Shown: one piece after another, positions 35,588-43,354 of the stretch | Layout: every line of letters starts with the position of its first letter | How positions within the stretch are numbered: position 1 is the stretch's first letter | Source: Bog-473 sp963738135 | GTDB lineage: Bacteria > Actinomycetota > Acidimicrobiia > Acidimicrobiales > RAAP-2 | Assembly: GCA_963738135.1 (NCBI GenBank) | Contig: CAVTVK010000001.1 | Coordinates: 1-64,000, forward strand | Length of the DNA stretch: 64,000 nucleotides | Direction of reading: 5' to 3' | The notes under the pieces: generated by a model | The model's database searches: none | What the model saw: only the letters and a program-made list of their open reading frames with translations | Told to the model about the DNA's origin: nothing | Made by a program: the position numbers and the translations under genes

Positions 35588-36628
35588 ATGGGACGCATGA
35601 CGCCCGACATCGCACACGACAGACGACTCGACCCTCGCCTTCGGCGCCTCCTCGAGCACTTTCCCGCCGACGCGCCTGGCGACGTGGCGGATCGCGAGCA
35701 GCTCATCGCGGAAGCGAACACAGCCGAGGCGATCGCGGCCCGGGAGGCTTTTCGGGTGATCGGGGACCTCTGTGACACCGAAGAGGCGGCTCCGTCGGCG
35801 GGTCTCTCGGTGTCGACGGTGCAGTTCACGTCGGATCCGGACGGCAATGCCGTCAAACTGCAGGTCATACGCCCCGACTCGGGCACCCTCCTGCCGTGCG
35901 TCTACTACATCCACGGCGGGGGCATGGCGACGATGTCCTGTTTCGACGGGATGTACCGCGGCTGGGGCAAGCACATCGCGGCGAACGGCGTCGTCGTCGT
36001 CATGGTGGACTTCCGCAATTGCGTGTCGCCCTCTTCGGCGCCCGAGGTTGCGCCGTTCCCCGCCGGTTTGCACGACTGTGTTTCCGGCCTGCGCTGGGTG
36101 GCGGCGCACGCCGGCGAGCTCGGCATCGACCCGGCGCTGATCACCGTCGCCGGCGAGAGCGGCGGTGGGAACCTCACGCTGGCCACCGGGCTCATGCTCG
36201 CGCGCGACGGTGACGTGGGCCTGGTCAGGGGCCTCTACGCCCTCTGTCCGTACATCGCCGGGCATTGGCCGGCCCCCAGCTGCCCCTCCTCGGTGGAGAA
36301 CGAGGGCATCCTGCTCCACCTGCACAACAATCGCGGCGCCATGGGCTACGGCATCGAAGCCTTCGACGATCGCAACCCGTTGGCTTGGCCGGCGTTCGCC
36401 ACCGTGGACGACGTCACCGGCTTCCCCCCAACGGTGATCAACGTCAACGAATGCGACCCGTTGCGCGACGAGGGGATCAACTTCTACCGTCTCCTCCTCG
36501 AGGCCGACGTGCCGGCGCGCTGCCGCCAGATGATGGGCACCATGCACGGCACGGAGATCTTCTCCATTGCATGCCCCGATGTTTCCGCCGACACCGCCCG
36601 GGACATCGCCGGGTTCGCCCGCGGCTGA
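35588..36628 (+). CDS. HSL-family (type IV) alpha/beta-hydrolase esterase
   Basis: A 346-residue carboxylesterase. The hormone-sensitive-lipase motifs are clear: YIHGGGMATMS (oxyanion hole), TVAGESGGGNLTLA (Ser nucleophile), ECDPLRDEGINF (Asp) and GTMHGTEIF (His). A helical N-terminal cap (RLLEHFPADAPGD onward) is normal for the family. These enzymes cleave short acyl esters or lactones in the cytoplasm. It is followed tail to tail by the carbonic-anhydrase-like gene, eight bases apart. Confidence 0.9.
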   Translation: MGRMTPDIAHDRRLDPRLRRLLEHFPADAPGDVADREQLIAEANTAEAIAAREAFRVIGDLCDTEEAAPSAGLSVSTVQFTSDPDGNAVKLQVIRPDSGTLLPCVYYIHGGGMATMSCFDGMYRGWGKHIAANGVVVVMVDFRNCVSPSSAPEVAPFPAGLHDCVSGLRWVAAHAGELGIDPALITVAGESGGGNLTLATGLMLARDGDVGLVRGLYALCPYIAGHWPAPSCPSSVENEGILLHLHNNRGAMGYGIEAFDDRNPLAWPAFATVDDVTGFPPTVINVNECDPLRDEGINFYRLLLEADVPARCRQMMGTMHGTEIFSIACPDVSADTARDIAGFARG

Positions 36629-36636
36629 GCAGGTCC

Positions 36637-37155
36637 TCAGTCCAATCGGCGCAGCGACGCCCGATAACGCGTGGCGTTGTTGACATACTCGGCGGCCGAG
36701 AACCGGATCATCGGGAGGTCTGACCTGTTCTCCAGGATCTTGGCCGGGACGCCCAAGGCCAGGGCGCCGGGTGGGACGACCATGTGATTCGGGACGACGG
36801 CGTTGGCGCCGACCGTCGCGCCGCTGCCGACGATGGCCCAATGCAGGACGATGCTCCCGGAGCCGGCCAGGGATTCGTCTTCGAGGGTGCACCCCTCCAG
36901 GTGGGTCAGATGACCGACGACGCAGCCGTCGCCGATCGCTGTCGGAAAACCGGGACCCGCGTGGACAACCGTGCCGTCTTGGATGGAGGACCGCGTGCCC
37001 ACCGTGATGGTGCCGTAGTCGCCGCGCAGGACGGCGCCGGGCCACACGCTCGATTCGGCGCCGATCGTCACGTCGCCGATCACGACCGCGTCAGGGTGCA
37101 CGAAGGCGTCGACGTGGATGCGCGGTGCGACGCCCTCGATCTCGTAGATGGGCAT
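36637..37155 (-). CDS. Gamma-class carbonic anhydrase-like hexapeptide protein
   Basis: The start is the ATG at 37,155 (MPIYEIEGVAPRIH, 172 residues). A left-handed beta-helix of hexapeptide repeats (VVIGDVTIGAESSVWPGAVLRGD) carries the metal histidines: one in VVHAGPG, and two in VVGHLTHLEG (H-x3-H). The RGD and Gln of SSIQDGTVVH also match the family (YrdA/PaaY-like). It may hydrate CO2 or act on acyl-CoA-related substrates. The C-terminal helix (AAEYVNNATRYRASL) is typical. Confidence 0.9.
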   Translation of the reverse strand: MPIYEIEGVAPRIHVDAFVHPDAVVIGDVTIGAESSVWPGAVLRGDYGTITVGTRSSIQDGTVVHAGPGFPTAIGDGCVVGHLTHLEGCTLEDESLAGSGSIVLHWAIVGSGATVGANAVVPNHMVVPPGALALGVPAKILENRSDLPMIRFSAAEYVNNATRYRASLRRLD

Positions 37156-37166
37156 GGCTCGGGACG

Positions 37167-37370
37167 CTACACGTGGCCGGCGATCCAGGTCACGCCCTGG
37201 TAGCCGCGGTAGCCGAGGTAGATCACGCTGGCGACGAGCATCGCCTTGAAATACCAGGGAAGCGGTGGACGTTCCTGCTCGGCGAGGATCGTGCCGCAGG
37301 TCGGGCACTCACCTTCCTCGCCCAGATCCTCGTCTTCGACCAGCGCGTCGCACTCCTCGCACCAGGCCAT
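37167..37370 (-). CDS. Zinc-ribbon membrane protein
   Basis: A 67-residue protein. A rubredoxin-like zinc ribbon (WCEECDALVEDEDLGEEG, then CPTCGTIL) is followed by one membrane helix (KAMLVASVIYLGYRGY). It lies 11 bases upstream of the carbonic-anhydrase gene and 16 bases after Der, on the same strand, so it is probably part of that operon. Function unknown. Confidence 0.8.
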   Translation of the reverse strand: MAWCEECDALVEDEDLGEEGECPTCGTILAEQERPPLPWYFKAMLVASVIYLGYRGYQGVTWIAGHV

Positions 37371-37386
37371 CAGGACCGGCCGCTCC

Positions 37387-38712
37387 TCATTTCCCTCCGA
37401 TCCGGACGCGCAGCTTCATCGGTGTGGCGCCGAGGTCGAAGCGTTCCCGGATACCCCGTTCGATGTAGCGCAGGTACGTCTGGGGCAACCGGCCGTTGGT
37501 GAAGAGTGTGAAGGTCGGCGGGTCGATCGCGCCCTGCACGATGTAACGGATCTTGAAGCGGGGCGCCGGATGACGGGCCTGCAGCTCTTGGACGGTGCGA
37601 TTGAGCGTTCCCGTCGGCACCCGCTGGTGGTAGGCGGTCACGCACTCGCGCAACGCCGGGAGGATGCGATGGACGCCCTTGCCCGACAGCGCGGACATCT
37701 TGAGCACAGGGGCCGCGCCCAGGAAGGCCAGCCGGTCCCCGACGCCGGCCAGCGCGTCGTCCCGATCGTCCACCGCCACCTGGTCCCACTTGTTCAGCAC
37801 CACGATGGCCGGGCAGCCGGAGACACCGATGCGTTCGGCCAGTCGTTGATCCTGATGCGAAGCCCCGATGGTGGCGTCGATGACCAGGACGGCGACGTCG
37901 GCCCGTTCGAGGGCGCGCAACGCCCGCATGGTCGCATGCTGCTCGGTGCCGCGGTCCGTCTTGGAGGGCCGGCGGAGTCCAGCGGTGTCGATGAAGCGCA
38001 CCGGGCCGTCCGTGGTCTCGACGACCGTGTCGATGGCGTCGCGGGTGGTGCCCGGCATGTCGTGCACGATGGCGCGCTCTTCGCCCAGCAGCTTGTTGAA
38101 CAGCGTCGACTTGCCCACGTTGGGCCGGCCGATGATGGCGACGCTCGGCGTCCCGGGCGGACCGTCTCCCCTGCCCCGTTTGGGTTCCGGCGCGCCGGCC
38201 TCGCTGGCATCGGGAAGCGGAACCGGCAGGAGCGCCACCACCGCGTCGAGGAGGTCGCCCGTGCCGCGTCCGTGCAGGGAGCTCACCGGATAGGGATCGC
38301 CCAGGCCGAGGGAGACGAACTCCCAGACGGCCGAATCGCGGCTCGCGCCATCGACCTTGTTGACCACGAGCCGCACCGGTGGGCCGGCTCGTCGGATCAC
38401 CTTGGCCGCCGCCATGTCCTCTTCGGTCACCCCGGTAGTCACGTCGACCACCATGAGGATGACGTCTGCCTCGGCCAGTGCGCGCTCCGCCTGGTCGCTC
38501 ACCTTCGCCTCGAGGACGTCTCCCGCGGCGAGCCACCCGCCCGTGTCCATGATGGAGAACGGGACGCCGGACCACTCCGCAGTGAGCTCCTTGCGGTCGC
38601 GGGTCACGCCCTTCTCCTCCTCGACGACGGTCGCCCGGGCGCCGACGATGCGGTTCACCAAGGACGACTTGCCGACGTTGGGACGACCGGCCACGACGAC
38701 CATCGGGCTCAT
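37387..38712 (-). CDS. der: Ribosome-assembly GTPase Der (EngA)
   Basis: 441 residues with two tandem GTPase domains and a KH-like C-terminus. Domain 1 has GRPNVGKSS, DTGG and NKVD. Domain 2 has GRPNVGKST, DTAGLRR and NKWD. The C-terminal domain ends TPMKLRVRIGGK. Der binds the 50S subunit and is needed for its maturation. The ATG at 38,712 overlaps the stop of the DUF512 gene (ATGA), so the two are translationally coupled. A proline/glycine-rich linker of about 20 residues separates the GTPase domains. Confidence 0.97.
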   Translation of the reverse strand: MSPMVVVAGRPNVGKSSLVNRIVGARATVVEEEKGVTRDRKELTAEWSGVPFSIMDTGGWLAAGDVLEAKVSDQAERALAEADVILMVVDVTTGVTEEDMAAAKVIRRAGPPVRLVVNKVDGASRDSAVWEFVSLGLGDPYPVSSLHGRGTGDLLDAVVALLPVPLPDASEAGAPEPKRGRGDGPPGTPSVAIIGRPNVGKSTLFNKLLGEERAIVHDMPGTTRDAIDTVVETTDGPVRFIDTAGLRRPSKTDRGTEQHATMRALRALERADVAVLVIDATIGASHQDQRLAERIGVSGCPAIVVLNKWDQVAVDDRDDALAGVGDRLAFLGAAPVLKMSALSGKGVHRILPALRECVTAYHQRVPTGTLNRTVQELQARHPAPRFKIRYIVQGAIDPPTFTLFTNGRLPQTYLRYIERGIRERFDLGATPMKLRVRIGGK

Positions 38713-40094
38713 GCTGCGCACACGGGTCGGAACGACGTCCCGTCCAGCGCCAGGCGGAGCGACGCCCCCTCGGTGGGCACCACCTCGACCGGCCGGGGCA
38801 GGTCGGCCAGCGTCATGCCGTCGAGGAAGCGACCCTCGTTGAGGCAGGCGTCGGGCAGCAGGCAGCGGGAGCCCGCCGGCACGCTCTCCAGTGCCCGTGC
38901 CACGTCTTCTCCGGTGAGCAGGCCGGCCACCCCGATGTTGCCCCCGAAGAAGTCGTTTTCGACGGCACGGAGGGTCACGTCCTCCCGGGGATGCGATGCC
39001 AGCAGGGGTCCCAGCACGCGGGCACCGTAGGTGCCGGTCAGGACCGTGACGGGACGGCCGTCGGTCCCCGCCGGTACGGCTGGGAGGCGCGGCGCCCGGT
39101 AGCCCTCCGCCGGAGCGGCATCGACCGAAGCGAAGAATCCGTGGCGGACGCCGCTCGGCCCGCCCGCAGCGGGGCGGCTGAACGCATCGGTGAAGGCCCG
39201 GGCCATGCCGATCCCGTTCTCGTGTTGGGGATAGCCGTCGTAGCTGCGCGCCGAAGGAAGGTCCCGCCCGGCCAACAGGTAGTACTCGTCTGCCGCGTAC
39301 ACCATCCGATGCCCCAGTGCCTTCTTGTAGAGGTGCTGCCACTCCCCGATGGTGTCGAGAACCTGTTCCGCCTCTGCCTTGGTGTGCGGGCGCATCTCGG
39401 CTTCGTTGGAATAGCGGCTGAGCCCGAGCGGGACGGCGCCCACACTCGACAGGCCCGCGTAGCGGTCCAGAATGCCGGTCAGCGTGTCCTCCAGCGCAAC
39501 GCCGTCGTTGACACCGGGGCACAGCACGATCTGGCCGTGCACCTCGATCCCGCCGTCGAGCAAGACCTCCAGCCAGCGCAGGCTGGTCGCCCCTTTGGGA
39601 TTGCGGAGCATGTGGGCCCGCAGCTCGGGGTCGGTGGTGTGGATGGAGACGAACAGCGGGCCGAGGCGCTCGGTGAGGATGCGCTCGGCGTCGAGCTCGG
39701 TGAAGCGCGTGAGCGTCGTGAAGTTGCCGTACAGGAAGGAGAGCCGGTAGTCGTCGTCCTTGAGGTAGAGACTCCGGCGCATGCCCTTGGGCAGCTGGTA
39801 GATGAAGCAGAACGCGCAGTGGTTGTCGCACGTCCGTATTCGGTCGAACACGGCTGAGGAGACCTCGACGCCGAGCGGCTCCCCTGCCCCCTTGGCGACC
39901 CGCACGACCCTCGCCAACGGTGCGCCGGCGCGACGCACCAGGACGCTGGGGTCGCCGGCGTCGCTGAGGCGCTGGAAATCGATGACGTCGCGCGGCTCCT
40001 GCCCATCGATGCTGAGGAGCTCGTCACCCACGGCCAGACCGGCGCGGGCTGCCGGCGACGCCGCGGTGACCGAAGTCACCGTGGGAGCTGACAT
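38709..40094 (-). CDS. DUF512 protein: PDZ plus radical-SAM-like Fe–S domain
   Basis: 461 residues from the ATG at 40,094. Residues 5–65 form a PDZ-like domain (SPAARAGLAVGDELLSIDG). A radical-SAM-type cysteine motif follows (CDNHCAFCFIYQLP, C-x3-C-x2-C) with a TIM-barrel-like core (YGNFTTLTRF, SIHTTDPELRAHMLRNP). The DUF512 C-terminus is VVPTEGASLRLALDG. The family is often next to der but its reaction is unknown. The gene is divergent from ispH, with 33 bases between starts, so the two share a promoter region. Confidence 0.92.
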   Translation of the reverse strand: MSAPTVTSVTAASPAARAGLAVGDELLSIDGQEPRDVIDFQRLSDAGDPSVLVRRAGAPLARVVRVAKGAGEPLGVEVSSAVFDRIRTCDNHCAFCFIYQLPKGMRRSLYLKDDDYRLSFLYGNFTTLTRFTELDAERILTERLGPLFVSIHTTDPELRAHMLRNPKGATSLRWLEVLLDGGIEVHGQIVLCPGVNDGVALEDTLTGILDRYAGLSSVGAVPLGLSRYSNEAEMRPHTKAEAEQVLDTIGEWQHLYKKALGHRMVYAADEYYLLAGRDLPSARSYDGYPQHENGIGMARAFTDAFSRPAAGGPSGVRHGFFASVDAAPAEGYRAPRLPAVPAGTDGRPVTVLTGTYGARVLGPLLASHPREDVTLRAVENDFFGGNIGVAGLLTGEDVARALESVPAGSRCLLPDACLNEGRFLDGMTLADLPRPVEVVPTEGASLRLALDGTSFRPVCAA

Positions 40095-40127
40095 GGACCA
40101 CAGGTTACTGCCGATAACCTGGACTTT

Positions 40128-41180
40128 GTGCCCGCAGTGGATCGAGTCGTCCTGGCCCAGCCCCGCGGATTCTGTGCCGGCGTCGAGAAAGCGATCAAAG
40201 CCCTGGCCTGGATGGTGCGGGTCTTCGAGCCGCCGGTGTACTGCTACCACGAGATCGTCCACAACCGGCATGTGGTCGAGCGCTTCCGTGACCAGGGTGT
40301 CGTCTTCGTCGACGACGTCGCCGACGTCCCTGCGGGTGCGCCGCTGATGCTCAGCGCGCACGGCTCGGCACCCGAGGTCGTCGAGGCGGCCCGGGCCCGC
40401 GGTGGGGCCGTGGTCGATGCCGTCTGCCCCCTCGTGACCAAGGTCCATCACGAGCTCAAGGTCCGGAGCCGCAAAGGGTTCACGGTGCTCTATGTCGGTC
40501 ACGCCGGGCACGAGGAGGCGGTGGGGACCATGGCCGTGGCGCCCCAGTCGGTGCGGCTCCTCGAGCACGAGGAGGACCTCGAGGCGCTGGACGAACTGGC
40601 CGAGGAGGGCGCGCCCGTCGCCCTGCTGGCGCAGACCACGCTGAGCCACGACGAGTGGCGCGGCCTCATGGAAGCGGCCCGGGAGCGCTTTCCCGACCTC
40701 TGGATGCCCAATCGGAGCGATCTGTGCTTCGCCACGACCAATCGCCAGGCTGCGCTGAAGGCGATTGCCTCCGAAGCGGATGCCGTCGTGGTCATCGGCT
40801 CGGCCAACTCCTCCAACACCGTGGCGCTCGAGACGGTCGCCCGCGCCGGCGGGTGTCCCCGGGTCCTGCGTGTCAACGAGGCCGACGAGCTGCCCGATGA
40901 CCTCTCCGGCACGATCGGCGTCACGGCGGGCGCGTCGGCCCCCGAGGCCTTGGTCGAAGAGGTCATCGCCCGCCTGGCGCCCACCCAGGGCGTGCGCGAG
41001 GTCACGATCACCACCGAGGACGAATACTTCCCGCCGCCCCCCGAGCTCCGGGAGCTGCTGCGGGCCGTGGGGTCCACGCTGGCCTTCTTCGCGGGAAGGG
41101 GGCGGGCCACCCGTTCCGACCCCGCCGCCGAGGATCGAGCGGTCTCGGCGGCGGACGTCCTCGACTTACTGGCCTCCTAG
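40128..41180 (+). CDS. ispH: 4-hydroxy-3-methylbut-2-enyl diphosphate reductase (IspH/LytB)
   Basis: 350 residues from a GTG. This is the last step of the MEP pathway, reducing HMBPP to IPP and DMAPP. The three cysteines that hold the [4Fe–4S] cluster are in RGFCAGVEKAI, DAVCPLVTKVH and DLCFATTNRQ. The catalytic His/Thr/Glu segments (SAHGSAPE, GHAGHEEAVGT, AQTTLS) are in place. The C-terminus has about 30 extra disordered residues. Together with the core genes nearby it indicates isoprenoid synthesis through MEP. Confidence 0.96.
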   Translation: MPAVDRVVLAQPRGFCAGVEKAIKALAWMVRVFEPPVYCYHEIVHNRHVVERFRDQGVVFVDDVADVPAGAPLMLSAHGSAPEVVEAARARGGAVVDAVCPLVTKVHHELKVRSRKGFTVLYVGHAGHEEAVGTMAVAPQSVRLLEHEEDLEALDELAEEGAPVALLAQTTLSHDEWRGLMEAARERFPDLWMPNRSDLCFATTNRQAALKAIASEADAVVVIGSANSSNTVALETVARAGGCPRVLRVNEADELPDDLSGTIGVTAGASAPEALVEEVIARLAPTQGVREVTITTEDEYFPPPPELRELLRAVGSTLAFFAGRGRATRSDPAAEDRAVSAADVLDLLAS

Positions 41181-41204
41181 GCCGCTGAGCGCGATGATTG
41201 AGCC

Positions 41205-41747
41205 ATGACGTTCACCCGAATGGACGAATCGACAGCAGAACAGTGGCAGCACATCATCACCGAGTCGATCGAGCACCAACCCCGAGTGGCCGACCGCGTG
41301 CTGGCCATGCTGGCGTCGCTCGAGGACATCACCGACGGTTTCGAGGTCGACCAACTGGTCCACTCGCTGCAGACGGCGACGCGTGCGGAAGAGGCGGGCG
41401 CGTCGGACGAGGTCGTGGTGGCCTCCCTCTGCCATGACATCGGCAAGGCCGTGTCCGTCATGAACCACCCCCGCATCGCAGCGGAGATCCTGCGCCCGTA
41501 CGTGAGCGAGGACACGTACCGCATGATCGAGGCCCACCAGGATTTCCAGGGCAGGCACTACTACGAGTATCTCGGCCAGGATCCCGACGCGCGGAACAAG
41601 TACCAGGGTGCCTCCTGGTACGGGCTGGCTGAGCAATTCGCCGACGAGTGGGACCAGATCAGCTTCGATCCGGACTACCCCACCAAGCCGCTCTCGCACT
41701 TCGAGCCCATGGTCCGCCAGGTGTTCGCCACGCCACGGACGTTTTGA
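41205..41747 (+). CDS. HD-domain phosphohydrolase
   Basis: 180 residues. The HD metal site is VHSLQTATRAEEAG (His), SLCHDIGKAV (His-Asp) and a later Asp. This resembles the MOX/inositol-oxygenase-like or predicted HD phosphohydrolase group, with YYEYLGQDPDAR and SWYGLAEQFADEWDQ. It begins 24 bases after ispH. The glycosyltransferase gene that follows begins within its stop codon, so the three genes form an operon. Substrate unknown. Confidence 0.87.
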   Translation: MTFTRMDESTAEQWQHIITESIEHQPRVADRVLAMLASLEDITDGFEVDQLVHSLQTATRAEEAGASDEVVVASLCHDIGKAVSVMNHPRIAAEILRPYVSEDTYRMIEAHQDFQGRHYYEYLGQDPDARNKYQGASWYGLAEQFADEWDQISFDPDYPTKPLSHFEPMVRQVFATPRTF

Positions 41748-42574
41748 GTCCCTCCCGCGGCGCCACGTCGGGCGCCGCCATTCACACCGACCCCGATCGC
41801 GCGCGTCGCGTCATCGAGGCCTCGCGTCGGGAATTCGACACACGTCACCCCGATGTGAAGCTGTCCCCCGTCGTGGGTCTCATCTGCGCCTACGAAGAAG
41901 AGGACAACGTCGGCGCCGTCCTGGCCTCCATGCCCACCGAGGCCTGTGGCCTGGCCGTGACCACACTGGTGGTGGTCGACGGCGGCAGCGACAGGACCGA
42001 TCAGGTCGCCAAGGACTCCGGTGCGGTGACGTTCGTGTTGGAGGAGAACCTCGGGCACGGCTACGCGCTGCGCGTCGGCTACGCCCTGTGCATCGAGCTC
42101 GGCGCGCAGTTCGTCGTGACGCTGGATGCCGACGGGCAGAACGATCCTGCGGAGATCCCGGTCATGCTCCAACCGTTGGTCGAAGACACGTCGGACTTCG
42201 TCGTCGCGTCGCGCGTGCTCGGCCGCGACACGACGACCGACCGCTTCCGCAAGGTCGGGGTCCGCGTCTTCTCGTGGGCCATGAGCGCCATGGGCCACAC
42301 CAAGCTGACGGATACCTCGAACGGCTACCGGGCGCTCCGGGTCAGCATGCTCGACGACGTGGCCTACCGGCTCGTCCAGCCGCAGTACCAGACGGCCGAA
42401 TTGCTCATCATCGCCATGAAGCGCGGCTGGAGGGTCAGCGAGCGGCCGACCGTGTGGTTGCCGCGTGCGTCGGGGGTGACCAAGAAGGGCAAGAACTGGC
42501 TCTTCGGCTTCCGCTACGGGAGGGTCGTGTTCGAGACCTGGTGGAAGGTCCGCAAGGAGCCGCACCACAACTAG
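41744..42574 (+). CDS. Family 2 glycosyltransferase
   Basis: I choose the TTG at 41,744, overlapping the HD gene's TGA (TTGA), giving 276 residues. The longer frame upstream runs over the HD gene. The GT-A core is visible: VVGLICAYEEEDNVGAVL, VVVDGGSDRTDQVA, NLGHGYALRVGY and the metal motif VTLDADGQNDP (D-x-D). The later part (DTSNGYRALR, then a basic C-terminus) is that of dolichyl-phosphate-mannose-synthase-like enzymes. No C-terminal membrane helix is seen. It may act in polyprenyl-phosphate sugar or cell-wall glycan synthesis, consistent with ispH in the same operon. Confidence 0.88.
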   Translation: MSPSRGATSGAAIHTDPDRARRVIEASRREFDTRHPDVKLSPVVGLICAYEEEDNVGAVLASMPTEACGLAVTTLVVVDGGSDRTDQVAKDSGAVTFVLEENLGHGYALRVGYALCIELGAQFVVTLDADGQNDPAEIPVMLQPLVEDTSDFVVASRVLGRDTTTDRFRKVGVRVFSWAMSAMGHTKLTDTSNGYRALRVSMLDDVAYRLVQPQYQTAELLIIAMKRGWRVSERPTVWLPRASGVTKKGKNWLFGFRYGRVVFETWWKVRKEPHHN

Positions 42575-42577
42575 CCG

Positions 42578-42600
42578 CCGGGCGCTTCAGTAGCGCCCGG
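42578..42600. terminator. Bidirectional terminator hairpin
   Basis: ccgggcgct (42,578–42,586) and agcgcccgg (42,592–42,600) pair perfectly around five bases and are followed by tcttctcg. It lies between the convergent glycosyltransferase and acyltransferase genes and overlaps the last codons of the latter. Confidence 0.65.
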
Positions 42601-43354
42601 TCTTCTCGCGGGCTTCGTCGTAGACGGCCTGCAGTCGGGGCACGAGCGCGTCCGTTGCGGCACGGACGGCCGAGCGCGAGACACGTCCTCCCGCGGTCCG
42701 CTCCGGTGGCGGGATCGCCGGCCCGATGACCACCTGAATCGTGTAGGGCTTCGGGACCGCGCTCCCCTTGGGCATCGCCAGGTCGGACCCGCCGATGCCG
42801 ATGGGCACGATCGGCGCCCCGGTCCGGGCCGACAGGAACGTCGCACCCTCCATCAGGTCCTCGACGGCGCGCCCCTGCCGACGCGTGCCTTCTGGGAAGA
42901 GGACGAGGAGCTCGCCCCGGTTGAGGACCTCCTCGGCGCGCTGGAGCGCCTCGCGGTCGGCCGACTCGCGATGGACGGGAAAGGCGCCGACGGTCAGGAG
43001 CAATTTGCCCAGCCATTTGTTGTTCCACATCTCGTCCTTGGTCATGAAGAACAGCTTGCGCTCGGTGCAGAAGGCGGCGAAGCCGAAGTCGGCGAAGGAG
43101 CGGTGGACGGGCGCCAGAATGGCCGGGCCCGTGCTGGGGATGTTCTCCTGACCCACGACCTTGGGTCGGAACCAGGCCCACAGTGCCGTGACGAAGAGCA
43201 TCCTTTCGACCCGGTACAGGGGCGAGCGACGCGGGTCGATCTCGAACGGCTGGTGCCGGCCCGGTGCCTCGGCGGCGGCTCCGTCGGCTCCATCGGGCCG
43301 GTCGGGCGTGTCGCCCGCGTCGTCCGGTGATGCGTCAGGTGTGTTCACAGCCAC
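42587..43354 (-). CDS. 1-acyl-glycerol-3-phosphate acyltransferase-like protein (PlsC/LPLAT)
   Basis: 255 residues. An acidic disordered N-terminus (about 35 residues) is followed by a membrane-associated acyltransferase domain: VHRSFADFGF (H-x4-D), KWLGKLLLTVGAFPVHR, LFPEGTRRQG (third block) and GAPIVPIGIGGSD (fourth block). It acylates lysophosphatidate or a similar lipid at the inner membrane. It overlaps the end of the cmk-containing gene by ten bases on the same strand, so the two are coupled. This cmk–plsC neighbourhood is common in bacteria. Confidence 0.92.
   Translation of the reverse strand: MAVNTPDASPDDAGDTPDRPDGADGAAAEAPGRHQPFEIDPRRSPLYRVERMLFVTALWAWFRPKVVGQENIPSTGPAILAPVHRSFADFGFAAFCTERKLFFMTKDEMWNNKWLGKLLLTVGAFPVHRESADREALQRAEEVLNRGELLVLFPEGTRRQGRAVEDLMEGATFLSARTGAPIVPIGIGGSDLAMPKGSAVPKPYTIQVVIGPAIPPPERTAGGRVSRSAVRAATDALVPRLQAVYDEAREKTGRY

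Noticed and set aside
34754..37045. A 763-codon minus-strand frame across the GGDEF, esterase and carbonic-anhydrase genes
   Set aside because: High GC gives long antisense frames. This one is Arg/His/Gly-rich and lies opposite recognised domains.
37246..39030. A 594-codon plus-strand frame opposite der and the DUF512 gene
   Set aside because: Antisense shadow. Der and the DUF512 protein have full motif sets on the minus strand.
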